From Candidatus Collierbacteria bacterium GW2011_GWB1_44_6 (GTDB lineage: Bacteria; Patescibacteriota; Microgenomatia; UBA1400; MFAQ01): a stretch of DNA of 6,699 nt. The notes under the pieces are model-generated. The model did not search any database. It saw only the letters and a list, made by a program, of their open reading frames with translations, and was not told where the DNA came from. The stretch is from the NCBI GenBank assembly GCA_000998025.1, contig LCJG01000054.1, positions 1-6,699 on the forward strand. Direction: 5' to 3'. Positions 5,567 through 6,699 of the stretch are shown in pieces; the stretch's first letter is position 1, and each line of letters starts with the position of its first letter. The translations under genes were made by a program, and so were the position numbers.

Positions 5567-6175
5567 CTAACTTAGGATTTGAACCTTTTTCCGTTCCGGA
5601 AGAAACATAAAAAACCGAGTACTTAGCTCCGGCATACAGTGGATGTGACCGGCAACCGATCCGTCCGGACGGCTGCTTTCAGAAGTGGAAAGCATTACAT
5701 TTCTTTGACCTGCTACTTCATCAAAGTTGCTGCCTCTAGGGGGGTTATGCCACACTTTAGTCACTTCTTCATAGCCATTAGGGAAGCGCATCACCAAATG
5801 ACCCCCATTTTGGATCAACTTAATGTCTAGGTCACCAATCATATGTTCCCAAACATTTAACGTCTTGTCAGCCAACCATCCGGGGTGTGCCCAATAGTCT
5901 GACACCATCCCCAAAATCCGTCCGGCCTCGGCCAAAGGAGCAAAGTACCTACGTCTCATAAGTCTAATTTGTTCCGCAGCATCCAAATCTGCCTTCGAGT
6001 CAATCGATTGAGAATGTTTTCCTCCGGACCAGCCTTCTATTTCATCTCCAGCAAAAATTACTAAGATGCTGGGATCAGATAGGATGTAGTCACGTATCTC
6101 ATCCATCCTTTTTGTATCCGCCACACTGCTACCCAAGTGCCAGTCGGAAATTACAATCACCTGCTTATGTTTCAT
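5567..6175 (-). CDS. Calcineurin-like metallophosphoesterase, C-terminus cut off by a frameshift
   Basis: A 202-aa protein of the calcineurin-like phosphoesterase superfamily, which uses two metal ions to hydrolyse phosphomono- or diesters. Visible motifs: D11-W-H13 followed by LGSS (motif I), G43-D44 (motif II), H143 in VWHNPPRG (motif IV) and G176-H177-I-H179 (motif V). The usual GNH(D/E) of motif III is not seen; its place is taken by SDYWAHPGW (92-100). After the GHIH motif the protein ends in a short basic tail, although the family continues with two or more strands; these are found in the -1 frame. I chose the ATG at 6175, one base after the stop of the 53-aa ORF, over the TTG at 6214. 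The substrate is unknown: nucleic acid, nucleotide or cyclic nucleotide are all open. Truncation makes activity from this ORF alone doubtful. Confidence 0.82.
   Translation of the reverse strand: MKHKQVIVISDWHLGSSVADTKRMDEIRDYILSDPSILVIFAGDEIEGWSGGKHSQSIDSKADLDAAEQIRLMRRRYFAPLAEAGRILGMVSDYWAHPGWLADKTLNVWEHMIGDLDIKLIQNGGHLVMRFPNGYEEVTKVWHNPPRGSNFDEVAGQRNVMLSTSESSRPDGSVAGHIHCMPELSTRFFMFLPERKKVQILS
5609..5640 (-). other. Probable frameshift site joining the two MPE ORFs
   Basis: The GHIH motif is in one frame, and a convincing continuation (YAGAKYSVFYVSSGTEKG and onward to a PGGQGFTVIPPKG strand) is in the -1 frame. One missing base next to TGTATG (about 5634-5638), for example TGTTATG in the intact gene, would give G-H-I-H-C-Y-A-G-A-K. 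A run of six T's on the coding strand (5609-5614) is the other candidate site. If repaired, the ORFs from 6175 to 4281 form one protein of about 631 aa. Confidence 0.65.
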
Positions 6176-6176
6176 G

Positions 6177-6338
6177 TCAGGCACAAACCACCATCTCTTT
6201 ACCGCTGTTATCAATTTCTAGTCTCCGCCCGGAATCCAAATGAGCCATCATATCTGCCTCTATTTCTTCCCACGTTCTATCAGGCGGAAATACTTCGGCT
6301 AATTTCAGCACCTTGCCTCCTTGTTCTGGTTTGGGCAT
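6177..6338 (-). CDS. 53-aa ORF upstream of the metallophosphoesterase
   Basis: An ORF from ATG 6338 to TGA 6177-6179, ending one base before the MPE start. The protein begins MPKPEQGGKVLKLAEVF and continues through TWEEIEADMMAHLDSGRRLE, an acidic and probably helical segment, with no signal or membrane helix. I do not recognise it. It is the first ORF after a promoter with a perfect TATAAT, has no Shine-Dalgarno, and is preceded by an A-rich leader. Either it is a small gene translationally coupled to the MPE, or it is the N-terminal part of the MPE itself: removing one T from the TTT at 6185-6187 turns the end into GKEMVVVPDMKHKQVIVISD, a smooth join into the first strand of the phosphoesterase. 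Confidence 0.6.
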   Translation of the reverse strand: MPKPEQGGKVLKLAEVFPPDRTWEEIEADMMAHLDSGRRLEIDNSGKEMVVCA

Positions 6339-6383
6339 TATTTTTTTATTAGTTAGTTAATAAAATAACTTCTACTACTCCGA

Positions 6384-6410
6384 ATTATACCTTAAAACAA
6401 TAAAAATCAA
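6384..6410 (-). promoter_or_regulatory. Promoter of the MPE gene group
   Basis: On the - strand TTGATT (6410-6405) and a perfect TATAAT (6389-6384), separated by 15 bp, slightly short. The expected start near 6377 gives a ~40-nt A/T-rich leader without a Shine-Dalgarno before ATG 6338. Together with the following genes on the same strand it could drive the 53-aa ORF, both MPE ORFs and possibly the two-component genes. Confidence 0.6.
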
Positions 6411-6431
6411 GGACAAAAAAACTATCCCATA

Positions 6432-6454
6432 TTCGTGTAAAATTTCGTGCAAAA
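6432..6454. repeat. Two tandem 11-bp direct repeats between dus and the MPE promoter
   Basis: TTCGTGTAAAA (6432-6442) and TTCGTGCAAAA (6444-6454) differ at one base and have a period of 12. They lie upstream of the -35 box of the MPE promoter and just after the stop of the dihydrouridine synthase gene. They could be a binding site on one face of the helix or a chance duplication. Confidence 0.4.
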
Positions 6455-6460
6455 CAGACT

Positions 6461-6699
6461 CTATCCAGCTCTAAGAAATTCCTCAACCATTGTTTCTACT
6501 TGTTCCGAATTTTCAGCCGTCATTAGTCTTTTCCTCAAACTGGAAGACCCTTCAAACCCTCGTGCATAACATGCCAGATGTTTCCTCATGGGAAAAAACT
6601 GGAAATTACTACTGTCATACCTCCCGTTAAAAAATTCTTCATACTTCCGCGACTGCTCCACCGCCACCATCAGCTTTTCTTCAATTGTGGGTGTATATC
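6461..6699 (-). CDS. dus: tRNA-dihydrouridine synthase, C-terminal part (5' end outside window)
   Basis: The last 78 codons of a tRNA-dihydrouridine synthase, a flavoenzyme that reduces uridines in the D-loop of tRNA. The frame is open to the window edge, so the ATG at 6670 is internal and the FMN-binding barrel lies outside. What is visible is the C-terminal helical, tRNA-binding domain of the Dus family: Y-T-P-T-I-E-E-K-L, then a charged helix, then the family signature M-R-K-H followed by L-A-C-Y-A-R-G-F and L-R-K-R-L-M, ending V-E-E-F-L. It is transcribed towards the MPE group, but a promoter and 122 bp separate them. No clear hairpin terminator is visible; there is only a T7 run on the - strand near 6421-6415. 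Subfamily (DusB-like) is a guess. Confidence 0.85.
   Translation of the reverse strand, partial: YTPTIEEKLMVAVEQSRKYEEFFNGRYDSSNFQFFPMRKHLACYARGFEGSSSLRKRLMTAENSEQVETMVEEFLRAG

Noticed and set aside
5609..5614. Programmed -1 frameshift at a run of six T's
   Set aside because: The 0-frame heptamer is G-TTT-TTT, an imperfect slip site, and no obvious downstream structure is seen. The amino acids of the -1 frame already look native before the run, so a single-base deletion nearer 5636 is simpler. Not fully excluded.
6177..6179. UGA recoded as an amino acid (as in Gracilibacteria/SR1)
   Set aside because: The TGA sits at a sensible gene junction, no TGA interrupts any conserved domain, and tryptophan is encoded by TGG throughout.
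6176..6214. TTG at 6214 as the MPE start
   Set aside because: It overlaps the 53-aa ORF out of frame, has no ribosome site, and adds residues not needed by the fold; the ATG at 6175 directly precedes the first strand.

Overview
The window looks like a chromosomal segment of a small-genome bacterium, most likely of the Candidate Phyla Radiation (Patescibacteria, Microgenomates-like). This is inferred from the style of the histidine kinase, a stand-alone receiver, short intergenic gaps, promoters placed right against start codons, and several proteins without close known relatives. TAA, TAG and TGA all serve as stops and TGG encodes Trp, so I see no sign of recoded UGA. There are no RNA genes, CRISPR arrays or insertion sequences that I can support.

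Layout. Genes on the + strand fill positions 1-1714. They are a truncated S11 carboxypeptidase-like reading frame that runs into an unrelated, cupin-like tail and ends in a strong terminator; a 261-aa protein with a degenerate Nudix-like domain, driven by a near-consensus promoter that should give a leaderless mRNA; and a 133-aa single-pass membrane protein whose -10 box sits inside a perfect 19-bp palindrome. A second strong terminator lies at the convergent boundary (about 1757-1783). Everything from 1789 to 6699 is on the - strand. In transcription order it holds the 3' end of a tRNA-dihydrouridine synthase gene, a promoter, a 53-aa ORF, a metallophosphoesterase (MPE), a 396-aa protein, a stand-alone receiver domain, and a CHASE-PAS histidine kinase.

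Main observation. The 396-aa protein appears to be a second MPE fold in which the metal-binding residues are replaced (D-x-H becomes N-x-G, GD becomes RN, GHxH becomes GTHL), with the same 33-residue spacing between motifs I and II as in the active domain upstream. The active MPE stops soon after its GHIH motif, yet the -1 frame over its last codons is open and encodes a convincing missing C-terminal segment that runs without a stop into the 396-aa frame. The two ORFs are therefore most simply read as one active-MPE/pseudo-MPE tandem protein of about 631 aa, split by a single-base deletion (sequencing error, real mutation or, less likely, programmed frameshift). The 53-aa ORF may be a further N-terminal part of the same protein, separated by one extra T.

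The receiver and kinase form a tight two-gene sensory module: a periplasmic CHASE sensor, a cytoplasmic PAS domain, and a receiver with no DNA-binding output. The receiver gene has its own extended -10 promoter, again at leaderless distance, although read-through from the MPE genes is also possible.
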